DNA of 64,000 nucleotides from Microbacteriaceae bacterium. Its GTDB lineage: Bacteria; Actinomycetota; Actinomycetes; Actinomycetales; Microbacteriaceae. Below are positions 7,799 through 15,385 of the stretch, piece by piece. The notes below the pieces were generated by a model that saw only the letters and a list, made by a program, of their open reading frames with translations, did not search any database and had not been told where the DNA came from. The translations under genes were made by a program, and so were the position numbers. Location of the stretch: NCBI GenBank assembly GCA_019638805.1, contig JAHBTA010000004.1:62001-126000 (forward strand). Reading direction: 5' to 3'. Numbering within the stretch: the first letter of the stretch is position 1; each line of letters begins with the position of its first letter.

Positions 7799-8932
7799 TC
7801 AATGGATATTGGTAACCGCGGCTGGCTGGGTCAGGGGCGGGCTCCACTTCCCTGGGTCGCCCGCAGCGCTGAGCGCCTCGCCCACAGCGTCGAGGTCGTC
7901 GTCGAAAAGGTCGGCATAGACATCGAGAGTCATTGCGGCCGACGCGTGACCGAGCATCTTTTGGACCGCCTTGACGTTGGCACCAGCAGAGATCGCAAGA
8001 CTTGCGGCGGTGTGGCGGAGGTCGTGCGGCGTCATTCGCTCGAGCTCAGGGTAGGCGTCGAGCAGCTGGGCCATGGCCGGCTCGAAGCTGCGACGACGCC
8101 AGTTGCGATTGCGGAGGGCGCCACCGTGCGGAGCGGTGAACACGAAGTCGTCGCCAGCCTTGCCCTCGCAGTGGTGGGCGAGCATCTCGGTGAGGAACGA
8201 CGGGAAGGGGACGCTGCGTCGGCTGTGGTTCTTGGGCGTGCCGTAAACCAGCTCGCGGCCGACCTCGGTGACCGCCTGGTCGACGTTCACCCGGCGGCGC
8301 AGCATGTCGAGATCCTTCACGCGGAGCGCGGCCATCTCACCCCAACGGAGTCCGGTGTAGGCGAGGAAGAGGACGACTTCGCCGTCGTCGCCCGCGAGGT
8401 GGGCGAGGTGCTGCACCTGGGCGTGGGTCAGATACGGGCGCCTGCCTTTCACGATGCGCGGGAGCTTCACGCCATCGGCGGGGTTGCGGCTGAGACGTCC
8501 GTCGCGGACCGCGTACTTCAGCATCATGCTCATCACGCGGTGATAGCTCCGGGTGGTCGACGGTGCCGCAGTCGCGGAGACTTCGGTGAGCCAATTCTGG
8601 ATGCCGGCGTGGGTGAGGTTGGCGAGGGAGACATTTGCCCACCGCGGCATGATCGCGGCGCGGACGATCGTCTCGTAGCCGAGTCGGGTCGACGGCTTGA
8701 GCTGCACCTGGTTAGCCAGCCAAAGATCGGCCCACTCCCCCAGCGTGATCTTCGATTGGCTTGCCGAGACGAACTCGCCGCGTGCCTTGGTGACCTCGAC
8801 CGAGGCGAGGAAGAGCTCAGCGTCGCGCTTCGTCTTGAAGCCGCGTTTGTCGGTCTGCGAATGATCGGGCAGACGGTACCGCACCCGATATCGCTTGCCG
8901 CCGCCGGTCTCGTAGGGTGTGACACTCCCCAT
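7799..8932 (-). CDS. int: Tyrosine site-specific integrase
   Basis: This enzyme catalyses integration and excision of the island at tRNA-Lys. The 377-residue protein has an N-terminal arm-binding region (GKRYRVRYRLPDHSQTDKRG) and a core-binding domain at about residues 60-160 (TLGEWADLWLAN onward). In the catalytic domain, Arg is in YTGLRWGEMAAL near residue 200, the box MTPHDLRHTAA near 305 and LGHASAAMTLDVYADL near 333 with the nucleophilic Tyr. All RHRY residues are present. It lies in the middle of the island, not next to an att site, and no excisionase is recognisable. Transcription is on the minus strand, downstream of the OLD gene with a 48-base gap. Confidence 0.95.
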   Translation of the reverse strand: MGSVTPYETGGGKRYRVRYRLPDHSQTDKRGFKTKRDAELFLASVEVTKARGEFVSASQSKITLGEWADLWLANQVQLKPSTRLGYETIVRAAIMPRWANVSLANLTHAGIQNWLTEVSATAAPSTTRSYHRVMSMMLKYAVRDGRLSRNPADGVKLPRIVKGRRPYLTHAQVQHLAHLAGDDGEVVLFLAYTGLRWGEMAALRVKDLDMLRRRVNVDQAVTEVGRELVYGTPKNHSRRSVPFPSFLTEMLAHHCEGKAGDDFVFTAPHGGALRNRNWRRRSFEPAMAQLLDAYPELERMTPHDLRHTAASLAISAGANVKAVQKMLGHASAAMTLDVYADLFDDDLDAVGEALSAAGDPGKWSPPLTQPAAVTNIH

Positions 8933-8980
8933 CGCCGGACCCTCCCCCTCAGGTGTTCCCTAGTCTGCGGCTCGCTCGAG

Positions 8981-10900
8981 CTACTTGATCGGCAACGCGG
9001 CGTTGATTGCAAGAATGACCTTCTCGAACCTCTCGAGCGTGTCCTTTGACAATGACGCGATTGACTTGTCGAGCGTGCGAAGGAATTGAGCCCCAACCTC
9101 GCCATGGTTGAAGTCGCCTTCGAGGCGAGAAATCCGCTCCACTATCCGGTCAGTCCCCTTGAGGTCAGACAGCTTGACCGACTTCTTGTAGGTCGCGTTG
9201 TAGAACGCGATGTATTCGTCTGGGGTGAATAGGTCTTCGATGTCCGCGCCCTTGACCGTGGAGAACGAATCAAGGCTTATGACCTTTGTCTCCTCCAGTC
9301 GACCCATGAGGATCGAGTTGTCGATGCGTTGACGACTTGTGTTCCCGTCAATGAGGACGACGATGTCGAGCTGGGTCCCGAGCAGAGCGATGAACGTTGG
9401 AATGTTGGTAGCACCTCCCGCAGGAAGCAGGCGCGCGTCGAGCGGAAGGTTGGTACGGCCGAGGCTCTCGAGATGGCTTCCGATCATCGTTAGGTAGATG
9501 AAGTCGGAAATGCCCTCCACAAGAATGTTGCGATTGCCGATGAACAGACTCTGCACGACGTCGTAGCCGAGAGCTGCTTGCAGCGGGAACAGGGTGTCGA
9601 CGTCTGCGACGACCCCGGCATCGGCAATCACCGCGGTCCCCTTGTCGGGGCCTTGATCCTCGACGATTCTGACGTCCTTCAGAAGGTCGGTCTTCACCAT
9701 GAAGGGCGAGTGGGTCGAATAGAGAACCTGACGGCCCTTGGCCAGCTTGTCCTTGATGGTGTCCAGAAGGTCCATCTGTGCTCTGGCATGGAGCGATAGG
9801 CCGGGTTCGTCCAGCAGGAGCATCAGATTGGTGTCCTGCTCGAATTCCAGGAACGACGCGAGGAACGAGACAAACCACTGGAAGCCCGTTGAACGTCGGT
9901 CGAGCCGACTCGAGAAGTCGTGCCTGCTGTCCTGCACTCGAAACTGCAGGAACCGCTTGATTCTGATCTGGCCGCCGACGTCTTCCTGTTGGGCCTCGAG
10001 GGACACTTCCAGACGTAGGTGGTCATTCTGGTGCCAATGCTCCTTGACGCGCTTCGTGAGGAGGCTCGACACAGATTCCAATTCGGCGTTCGACTGCTCA
10101 AAGTTCCAGTCTTCGATGTTTGCGGGGACGGCCCTTGCCAGAGTGAGGAAATCTGCAGCAGCCTGAATCGATTCGTCATCCGACCCGTCGGTTACCGCGT
10201 CGAAAACCTCCTGCAGCTGATAACGCCCGGACAACTGCGAGTAGGTGCTGAAGTAGAAGGTGCGAGGCACTCGAGCCCGAAGGAAGGCATCGACGAAGCT
10301 GTTCAGCACAAGGCCCTTGCCGAGATCTGCGTCCAGCCGCTCGATGGCCGCCAGTGCATCAGAGGCGACAGCCGTCGGCTTTGGTTCTGCCCCGGCCGTC
10401 ATTCCCGCCGAGAGCGCCGTGAGCTTGGTGCGCAGATCGGACGTCGTGGAGGCACCTTCGACCGCAGCCTGGAGCTTTTCGGGAAGGCTTGCTACGAAGG
10501 GCGCAACGTAGATCGCGTAGTCGATCTCCGGTTCGATCTCGAAGCTCTCGGCTCCATACTTGCGAGACACAGTTACGGATTTGGACTTCAGGATCCCCTT
10601 CCCAAGCTTGTCCTCAAGCTCCTGCACCTCGGAGGGATCGAGCTCGAAGGTCGCAGAGATGGGTACCGCGTTCGCGATTTCCCCGGTTATCTCGTGCTCC
10701 TTCTTGAGCCAACGCGGGTACTCGTCGAGTAGGTCGAGGGTAACCGCCGGCTTCGCGGGATTGAGGTGATGGAGAGCCTGAAGAAGCGCGGATTTGCCTG
10801 ACTCGTTCTTCCCGACGAGGCAGGTTACGGATTCGGCCGGGATCTCACCAGAGTCGATGATGTTGCGGAAAACCTTCACGCGGAATGAGGTCAATTTCAT
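8981..10900 (-). CDS. OLD-family ATPase with TOPRIM domain, candidate defence protein
   Basis: The 639-residue protein has an SMC/RecF-like ATPase: Walker A GKNESGKS at residues 30-37, a signature-like STGFQWF, Walker B LMLLLDEPG near 362 and the H-loop STHSPF near 396. The C-terminal part has the TOPRIM start ILVEGISD near 459, with the metal-binding Glu, and a second strand VVLIDGN near 515. The usual DxD is not clear there, so nuclease activity is uncertain. OLD-family proteins are nucleases known from phage exclusion (P2 Old) and from the GajA half of Gabija. No GajB-type UvrD helicase is adjacent, so a stand-alone class 1 OLD is more likely. Two hairpins lie upstream. Confidence 0.85.
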   Translation of the reverse strand: MKLTSFRVKVFRNIIDSGEIPAESVTCLVGKNESGKSALLQALHHLNPAKPAVTLDLLDEYPRWLKKEHEITGEIANAVPISATFELDPSEVQELEDKLGKGILKSKSVTVSRKYGAESFEIEPEIDYAIYVAPFVASLPEKLQAAVEGASTTSDLRTKLTALSAGMTAGAEPKPTAVASDALAAIERLDADLGKGLVLNSFVDAFLRARVPRTFYFSTYSQLSGRYQLQEVFDAVTDGSDDESIQAAADFLTLARAVPANIEDWNFEQSNAELESVSSLLTKRVKEHWHQNDHLRLEVSLEAQQEDVGGQIRIKRFLQFRVQDSRHDFSSRLDRRSTGFQWFVSFLASFLEFEQDTNLMLLLDEPGLSLHARAQMDLLDTIKDKLAKGRQVLYSTHSPFMVKTDLLKDVRIVEDQGPDKGTAVIADAGVVADVDTLFPLQAALGYDVVQSLFIGNRNILVEGISDFIYLTMIGSHLESLGRTNLPLDARLLPAGGATNIPTFIALLGTQLDIVVLIDGNTSRQRIDNSILMGRLEETKVISLDSFSTVKGADIEDLFTPDEYIAFYNATYKKSVKLSDLKGTDRIVERISRLEGDFNHGEVGAQFLRTLDKSIASLSKDTLERFEKVILAINAALPIK

Positions 10901-10988
10901 GGGGGATATTCCTGATCTCTAGGGTGCCCAGATGCTACCGCTCACGACCGACCCCGAAAAGAAATCCTCACCCCTGTCTTTGCTTGCA

Positions 10989-11079
10989 ATACCGCCCGTG
11001 CGCACTTCCCAACCTCCCGTGGACACCAACGGTGGGTGCGGGAGGTTGGGAAGCGATCTCTGATCGGCACGGGCGGTAT
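10989..11079. repeat. Nested inverted repeat, hairpin 1
   Basis: Outer arms ATACCGCCCGTGC (10989-11001) and GCACGGGCGGTAT (11067-11079) are perfect complements. Inside them a perfect 15-base pair of arms (11005-11019 and 11039-11053) encloses a 19-base loop. Small unpaired bulges separate outer and inner stems. It lies just upstream of the OLD gene on its minus-strand leader side. Confidence 0.85.
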
Positions 11080-11147
11080 TTGCAGGGCAACACGGCGCCC
11101 GAGCCTTGGTTTACCCCCTCGCGTCCGACGAGTACCCAAACGAAGGT

Positions 11148-11212
11148 CTGCCGCGGGAGCGATCGCTCCCTTGCCACCGGATCGAGGGCAAGGGAGCGTG
11201 CTCCCGCGGCAG
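11148..11212. repeat. Nested inverted repeat, hairpin 2
   Basis: Outer arms CTGCCGCGGGAGC (11148-11160) and GCTCCCGCGGCAG (11200-11212) are perfect. Inner arms GCTCCCTTGCC (11165-11175) and GGCAAGGGAGC (11187-11197) are also perfect, with bulges of 4 and 2 bases. The architecture parallels hairpin 1, 68 bases away, but with a different sequence. The 377-base interval 10901-11277 holds no gene other than these structures and the operator. Confidence 0.85.
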
Positions 11213-11248
11213 CCGTGTTCGCTCTCCGAGATAGAGCGACTCGGGACT

Positions 11249-11269
11249 TGTACGGTAAATTGCCGTACA
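11249..11269. promoter_or_regulatory. Operator of the toxin-antitoxin pair
   Basis: TGTACGG (11249-11255) and CCGTACA (11263-11269) form perfect 7-base arms around TAAATTG, ending 8 bases before the antitoxin ATG. DUF1778/TacA antitoxins are ribbon-helix-helix repressors that bind such palindromes, so autoregulation is expected. Confidence 0.75.
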
Positions 11270-11277
11270 CTTTGGAC

Positions 11278-11553
11278 ATGGCTACCGCGACCAAATCCGA
11301 CCGAATCGAGCTGCGCCTCACAAGCGACCAGAAGTCCGAGATCGAACAAGCGGCCGCACTCTCCGGCCGCACGGTCACGGACTTTTCGGTGAGCGTCCTC
11401 GTTCGCGAGGCGGAGGAAGTGATCCGGTTCGAGCGCGAGCTTCACCTCTCTAAGAAGTCGTGGGATGCATTCAACGAGATCCTCGACCGACCGGCGAAGC
11501 CCCTGAGCGGTCTCGCCGACCTCCTCAAGCGTCCGAGTGTGTTTTCGGATTGA
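11278..11553 (+). CDS. DUF1778/TacA-type antitoxin
   Basis: This 91-residue protein begins MATATKSDRIELRLTSDQKS. It has the ribbon-helix-helix DNA-binding strand and helices (SDRIELRLTSDQKSEIEQAA, then LSGRTVTDFSVSVLV) expected of DUF1778 antitoxins. It continues into a C-terminal arm (residues about 60-90, SWDAFNEILDRPAKPLSGL) that wraps the acetyltransferase toxin; the W-x-x-F-x-x-x-L-D-x-P pattern is typical. Its TGA overlaps the TTG start of the toxin gene (ATTGA). A perfect palindrome lies directly upstream. Identification is firm at family level. Confidence 0.93.
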   Translation: MATATKSDRIELRLTSDQKSEIEQAAALSGRTVTDFSVSVLVREAEEVIRFERELHLSKKSWDAFNEILDRPAKPLSGLADLLKRPSVFSD

Positions 11554-12152
11554 GCACGTTCGGATCGCCCCGGGCGCTCGCCGCTGGCGACAAGTTCGTC
11601 TCGTTCGATTGCGGCGAACCGTCGCTGAACGAGTGGCTACGTTCGCGTGCGCTGAAGAATGAGACGACGGGCGCCTCGCGCACCTTCGTTACGATCGAGG
11701 CCGAATCGGGTGAGGTCGCGGGCTACTACTGCCTGTCCGCGAGTTCGCTGGCGTTGGAGGATGCACCAGGTCGGGTGAAGCGGAACATGCCCTCGCCCAT
11801 TCCGATCATCTTGATCGGGCGGCTGGCAGTCGATGAGCGCTTCAAGGGCCATGGGCTTGGCGCGTCCCTGCTCCAGGATGCTGTGCTGAAAGGTATCGAG
11901 GCCTCTCGGATTCTTGGCGCACGCGCCTTCGTGGTCGACGCGCTGAACGAGAGTGCGGAGAACTTCTACCGGAAGTTCGGATTCGAGTTGATGCCGGCGG
12001 CTGCGAAGCGGGCGATGTTCATGCTCATCGCTGACGCCGAGGCGACTCTTGAGTCGGTCACTGCGCAACGGGCACGCCAACTCGCCGCGATCGATGAACT
12101 CGCGAAGATTCCGGTTCATGCGGAGGACGTAGCAGGCTTGACGCATGAGTGA
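11550..12152 (+). CDS. GNAT acetyltransferase toxin (TacT-like)
   Basis: TacT-type toxins acetylate aminoacyl-tRNA and stop translation. The TTG at 11550 overlaps the antitoxin stop by four bases and gives a 200-residue protein starting (M)STFGSPRALAAGDKFVSFDC. The family marker FDCGEPSLNEWL lies near residue 18 and GEVAGYYCLS near 52. The acetyl-CoA loop LAVDERFKGHGLGASLL lies near 89-105 with the RxxGxG/A pattern as KGHGLG. The C-terminal FYRKFGFELMP with the catalytic-type Tyr lies near 134. It is longer than the usual 160-175 residues because of a C-terminal helix (from residue 150, LIADAEATLESVTAQRARQL). Confidence 0.92.
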   Translation: MSTFGSPRALAAGDKFVSFDCGEPSLNEWLRSRALKNETTGASRTFVTIEAESGEVAGYYCLSASSLALEDAPGRVKRNMPSPIPIILIGRLAVDERFKGHGLGASLLQDAVLKGIEASRILGARAFVVDALNESAENFYRKFGFELMPAAAKRAMFMLIADAEATLESVTAQRARQLAAIDELAKIPVHAEDVAGLTHE

Positions 12153-12495
12153 GGACGAGACGATCGAGCTCTGGCGGCCGACCGGTCCCGAGGAGATCGA
12201 GCTGGTTCGAGCTTCCGGATCACGGCGCTGGCCCCCGCGACTCCCGGATCAGCCGATCTTCTACCCGGTGCTCAACGAGGATTACGCGACCCGGATCGCT
12301 CGCGACTGGAACGTGAAGGCGTCGGGTGTCGGCTACGTGACGCGGTTCCGCGTCCGCAAGTCTTTCCTCGATCGCTACGACGTGCAGCAGGTGGGTGGCG
12401 AGACGATCCTCGAGTACTGGATTCCGGCCGAAGACCTCGAAGAGATGAACGACAACATCGTCGGCACGATCGAAGAGGTAGCGCGCTTCGAGTAG
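12145..12495 (+). CDS. Small ADP-ribosylation/crystallin J1-like protein
   Basis: This 116-residue protein begins MSEDETIELWRPTGPEEIEL. It matches my memory of small proteins labelled ADP-ribosylation/crystallin J1, with PRLPDQPIFYPVLNEDYAT near residue 33, WNVKASGVGYVTRFRV near 54 and LEYWIPAEDLEEMND near 90. The label comes from databases; no ADP-ribosyl hydrolase motif is visible, so the activity is unknown. Its start overlaps the toxin gene by eight bases, so it is probably translated with the TA pair. It could be a third TA component or simply a passenger. Confidence 0.7.
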   Translation: MSEDETIELWRPTGPEEIELVRASGSRRWPPRLPDQPIFYPVLNEDYATRIARDWNVKASGVGYVTRFRVRKSFLDRYDVQQVGGETILEYWIPAEDLEEMNDNIVGTIEEVARFE

Positions 12496-12507
12496 CGGCT
12501 AGACCGT

Positions 12508-13095
12508 CTACGTGTCGAAGACTTCGCCGCGCTCGCCCGAGATGATCCGCGAAGTAAACCTTCTCTCGTGCGCCCACTCGACTGCATCAGCAGCGGTCGG
12601 GTCAGCGAAAACGAAGAAGCTCTCGTCGGCCCAGTAATAGTCGGGCACATCGTCCGTTGGGTAGATCTCGGCCGCGACGATCAGAACCGCTGTGCCACTC
12701 ACGGACAGTTGGACCTCGATCAGGTCGGCCCAGGTGCCGGCACGATCGTCGATCCTCACCTCGAGCTGGTCGACCTTGCCGATGGGTAGGTGGCTGAGGT
12801 CCGCCACCCTGCTCCACTCGCTCTGAAATTGGGGTGACCCGTCGCTGACTTTGAGGCTCAGCCCGAACACGTCATCGTTCTGGTAGCCGCCGAAGTCCAG
12901 CGGCGCCTCGTGTTCGCGCTCTACCCGCAGGGCTCCGAGTTGCTGAAACGGCGCACCACGATCGATGAAGATCAACTCGTCGTCGGTGCCGGCGCTCTCA
13001 TCCAGTCCGACCCACCGCGTGATGGTCGACCCGGCGAGTTCGCGCCAGAGTCGGTTCTGCTCGATGAGCCACGGGCTCGCCCGGCTGTGCTCCAT
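12508..13095 (-). CDS. Hypothetical protein at island end
   Basis: This 195-residue protein begins MEHSRASPWLIEQNRLWREL. It is rich in beta-prone segments and acidic residues, has no signal peptide or membrane helix, and shows no motif I recognise. Its C-terminal part (YYWADESFFVFADPTAADAV near residue 150) may be a small alpha/beta region. It is convergent with the preceding gene (12-base gap) and is the last gene before the right island end. Function is unknown. Coding is supported by continuous length and by its fit between neighbours. Confidence 0.65.
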   Translation of the reverse strand: MEHSRASPWLIEQNRLWRELAGSTITRWVGLDESAGTDDELIFIDRGAPFQQLGALRVEREHEAPLDFGGYQNDDVFGLSLKVSDGSPQFQSEWSRVADLSHLPIGKVDQLEVRIDDRAGTWADLIEVQLSVSGTAVLIVAAEIYPTDDVPDYYWADESFFVFADPTAADAVEWAHERRFTSRIISGERGEVFDT

Positions 13096-13122
13096 GCGGG
13101 GAGCCTATCCGCGGTGCATTCT

Positions 13123-13143
13123 GTGCCCACAATTTGCCCACAC
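13123..13143 (+). other. Putative integrase arm-binding repeats, right
   Basis: GTGCCCAC, AA and TTTGCCCACAC repeat the left-end pattern (5596-5616) with two differences and the same orientation. The repeat lies about 100 bases inside the right att core. The role in integrase binding is inferred from position. Confidence 0.6.
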
Positions 13144-13244
13144 TTGAACGAAGACAACGACATCCAATGTGATCTCACGTCATCGAACAACGCCGCAAAT
13201 CAAAGGGAAGTCGAGCCCCGCTGACCCAACCACTACGTCCCGGT

Positions 13245-13301
13245 TCGGACTTTTAATCCGCGGGTCGCGGGTCCGAGCCCCGCCGGGCCCACCCTCTTCT
13301 C
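13245..13301 (+). other. Attachment site, distal (partial tRNA-Lys copy)
   Basis: This segment repeats the tRNA-Lys 3' half. The three differences from the tRNA side include a T-A to C-G compensatory pair in the T stem and a T to C change at the second base of the T loop. It lacks the 5' half and is not a functional tRNA. It marks the right end of the island. Confidence 0.85.
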
Positions 13302-13325
13302 TCCCACCCCGCAGCCAGTCGTTGA

Positions 13326-13655
13326 GAGCTCAAGAAGATCGTCGAGCTGGTTGGACCGGACGATCTGCTCATCTGCCCTCCGGTCGCGCTCGAGTGCGGC
13401 TTCACTGCACGCGCCCGGAAGGACAATGCGGCGCTGACCGATCAACTCGATGCCTTCGGTCAGTGCGACACTCACCCAACTCACGGCGAAGTCCCTCATA
13501 TCCAGAGTCGCCTCTGGCATGGAGGTCTCCTGCGAGCCGCGGGCGCAATGGACACGCTCGTCGCGGCGTACGCTGTGCGGAACGATGTGGCTGTCCTCCA
13601 CTACGACCGCGATTTCGAGCGCATCGCCTCTGTCGTCCCTGGCTTCTCTCCCTGA
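13326..13655 (+). pseudogene. vapC PIN-domain toxin remnant
   Basis: The frame reads LLICPPVALECGFTARA, then THGEVPHIQSRLWHGGLLRA, then AMDTLVAAYAVRND and VLHYDRDFERIASVVPGFS before a stop at 13653. These are the middle and C-terminal landmarks of actinobacterial VapC toxins, including the conserved Glu after PPVAL, the Asp in MDTLVAA and the Asp in YDRDFE. The N-terminus with the first catalytic Asp is missing: an in-frame stop lies at 13323 and no usable start follows. The end also looks shortened. It begins 25 bases beyond the island att site. I see nothing coding in 13656-13718. Confidence 0.75.
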
Positions 13656-13718
13656 TGGATCTTGCCTCGCGGCTCGATCTAGCGCCCGCACCGAACACAT
13701 CGACTGCGCGCGACCGGA

Positions 13719-13988
13719 TCAGTCTTCGAGGCCGCCGGATACCGTTGCCGGGTTCGCCTGGGCCGTGCGTCGCTCCTGCATCGACTGAAGGAATCGAACC
13801 GCGTTGATCGCGAAGATGACCACGTTCATAGCCACCATCGGCCATGACGCGATGAGCACGTTGTACGCGACCAGCAGAAGAGCGGCGACGAGCGACACCA
13901 GTCTCAGCTGGAGCATCTGCTTCTGCAGAATCCCGACGATCAAAGTGGCCGATCCGACCCAGCCCAGAACCTCGACCCAGAACGTCAT
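13719..13988 (-). CDS. YgjV-like small membrane protein
   Basis: This 89-residue protein begins MTFWVEVLGWVGSATLIVGI and has three hydrophobic segments (about residues 5-22, 30-48 and 51-66), followed by a polar tail. The pattern resembles the YgjV inner-membrane family; the match is from memory and moderate. The ATG at 13988 overlaps the stop of the GH32-like gene by four bases (ATGA). A TTG two codons upstream is less likely. It is therefore the last gene of the LacI-headed operon, and a membrane role linked to that pathway is possible but unproven. Confidence 0.7.
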   Translation of the reverse strand: MTFWVEVLGWVGSATLIVGILQKQMLQLRLVSLVAALLLVAYNVLIASWPMVAMNVVIFAINAVRFLQSMQERRTAQANPATVSGGLED

Positions 13989-15385
13989 CCCCAAACCTTG
14001 ACGCCCTCCAGTCGGACGTACCCTGAGGCCACGAACGCGCCCAGCACCGTCGAGGCGGGCAACTCGACACGCGTGGTCGCCGCCGCACGACCCGCAGAGA
14101 CAACCTGAAGCACGTCGCCATCTCGCATCACCGTGAGATCGTGTGTGTCGCCGTGCCCGATGATCGGGCGGCGGGCCAGGTACCCGGCGTCGCCCCTACG
14201 TGGGAAGGCGTCCAGCACCAAGTCATTGCCTTCGATACGGATCTCGATGCCGCTGCTCATCGCGGCGTCCGACCCGATGACCAGACCCCCCGATCCCTGG
14301 ATCGACATGCGCAGCGAGGTAGCCCAACGAGCGCCGACCGTCGCCCAGGTGACCGCAGCGTAGGAGGACGCTCCCTCAGCGATTGCCCCATCGCTCGTGA
14401 ACTCCCACGTCCCGTAGACGGCACGCAGATCGATGGTGACGGGCGCTCCCATCGCCTCGGCAGCCCCCCGGATCGGGGCCGGTGCGAGAGCGCCCTCGGG
14501 CGTGACCACGATCTCCCACGCGGTGAGCTGACCTCCCCACAACCACTCACCGGATTCTGAGCGGGAGGGAATCCAGCCGATCAGGTAGCGGCGGTCGCCG
14601 TCCGACACCGACTTCGCGGCGTAGAACGCGCGCGTGTCGAAGGTGTCCACCGGCGGCTCGTCAAAGGGCCCGAGGGGTGAGGGCGCCGTACGGTAGCGCG
14701 TCTGCATGCCCGAGGAGAACTCCGAAAAGATCAGGTACCAGGTACCGCGGAACTCGAACAGGTCGGGACACTCGTGCATATGGAATCGACCGGGTGCGTA
14801 GACCGGGGGATGGAAGTCCCACTCCCGCAAGTCGGTCGATCGCGCGATTGCGGTCACTCCTCGCCGATGCCAGGGCGGACCCGGCACGCGCGCGGCCAGG
14901 AGCATGACGAAGTCTCCGCGCGCGGGATCCCTGAACACAAACGGGTCGCGGAAATCGCCCCGCTCATAAGGCTCGACCGGCCGGAGGCAGAACGCGGGAT
15001 CCTTCACCCACGTGAAGAGATCCGGGCTGGTAGCGACCAGCTGCACCTGCGGAAACGGCGACGTAGGGTTCATCCCGGAGTAGAAGAAGTGGAACATGCC
15101 GTCATGCTCGAGAATCGAGCCGGTGCCCGCAGACAGATCGGCGTCGGCCGGGCCGCCCGCCGGGATCGCGACTCCGTGGTCGTGGAAGTCAACGAAGTCG
15201 GTCGTGGTGACGTGATGGAAGCTGAGCCTGCTATCCGGGGCGTGCGCGAGTTCCCGGCTCGAGTCATAGGGCTCGTCTCGTAGCTCCTTGAGGTAGAACA
15301 GGTGGAAAACGCCATCCCGGCAAAAGGGAGTGACGTCGCCAGCCCACCCGGTCGCCGGGCGGAAGTAGGGTGTTTCGGACGTCAT
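13985..15385 (-). CDS. GH32-like glycoside hydrolase
   Basis: The 466-residue protein has the five-bladed beta-propeller pattern of GH32 fructosidases. WAGDVTPFCRDGVFHLFYL near residue 14 carries the Asp nucleophile region. FHHVTTTDFVDFHDHG, GTGSILEHDGMFHFFYSG, DFRDPFVF near 160 (the RDP motif) and MHECPDLFEF near 218 (the Glu acid/base in EC) follow. There is a C-terminal beta-sandwich. No signal peptide is seen, so it acts inside the cell on imported material. It is translationally coupled to a phosphorylase paralogue upstream (4-base overlap) and to the YgjV-like gene downstream. In this context it may remove a sugar from a glycosylated nucleoside, though a plain fructosidase is possible. 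Confidence 0.8.
   Translation of the reverse strand: MTSETPYFRPATGWAGDVTPFCRDGVFHLFYLKELRDEPYDSSRELAHAPDSRLSFHHVTTTDFVDFHDHGVAIPAGGPADADLSAGTGSILEHDGMFHFFYSGMNPTSPFPQVQLVATSPDLFTWVKDPAFCLRPVEPYERGDFRDPFVFRDPARGDFVMLLAARVPGPPWHRRGVTAIARSTDLREWDFHPPVYAPGRFHMHECPDLFEFRGTWYLIFSEFSSGMQTRYRTAPSPLGPFDEPPVDTFDTRAFYAAKSVSDGDRRYLIGWIPSRSESGEWLWGGQLTAWEIVVTPEGALAPAPIRGAAEAMGAPVTIDLRAVYGTWEFTSDGAIAEGASSYAAVTWATVGARWATSLRMSIQGSGGLVIGSDAAMSSGIEIRIEGNDLVLDAFPRRGDAGYLARRPIIGHGDTHDLTVMRDGDVLQVVSAGRAAATTRVELPASTVLGAFVASGYVRLEGVKVWG

Larger units (their letters stand above)
5488..13301. mobile_element. Integrated genomic island at tRNA-Lys
   Basis: The segment is flanked by 57-base direct repeats (5488-5544 and 13245-13301; three differences) derived from the 3' half of tRNA-Lys. 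It carries a tyrosine integrase and 21-base near-identical repeats just inside each end. Cargo includes an IS3-type element, a GIY-YIG-like protein, an OLD-family ATPase and a toxin-antitoxin pair. Base composition looks less GC-rich than the flanks by eye. No replication, transfer or virion genes are visible, so it is probably a satellite-like or decayed integrative element. Confidence 0.85.

Noticed and set aside
8981..10900. Complete Gabija system
   Set aside because: No UvrD-like GajB helicase gene is adjacent on either side; only an OLD-type protein is present.
13245..13301. Second tRNA-Lys gene
   Set aside because: Only the anticodon-to-3' half is present; there is no acceptor 5' strand or D arm upstream, so it is the att copy.
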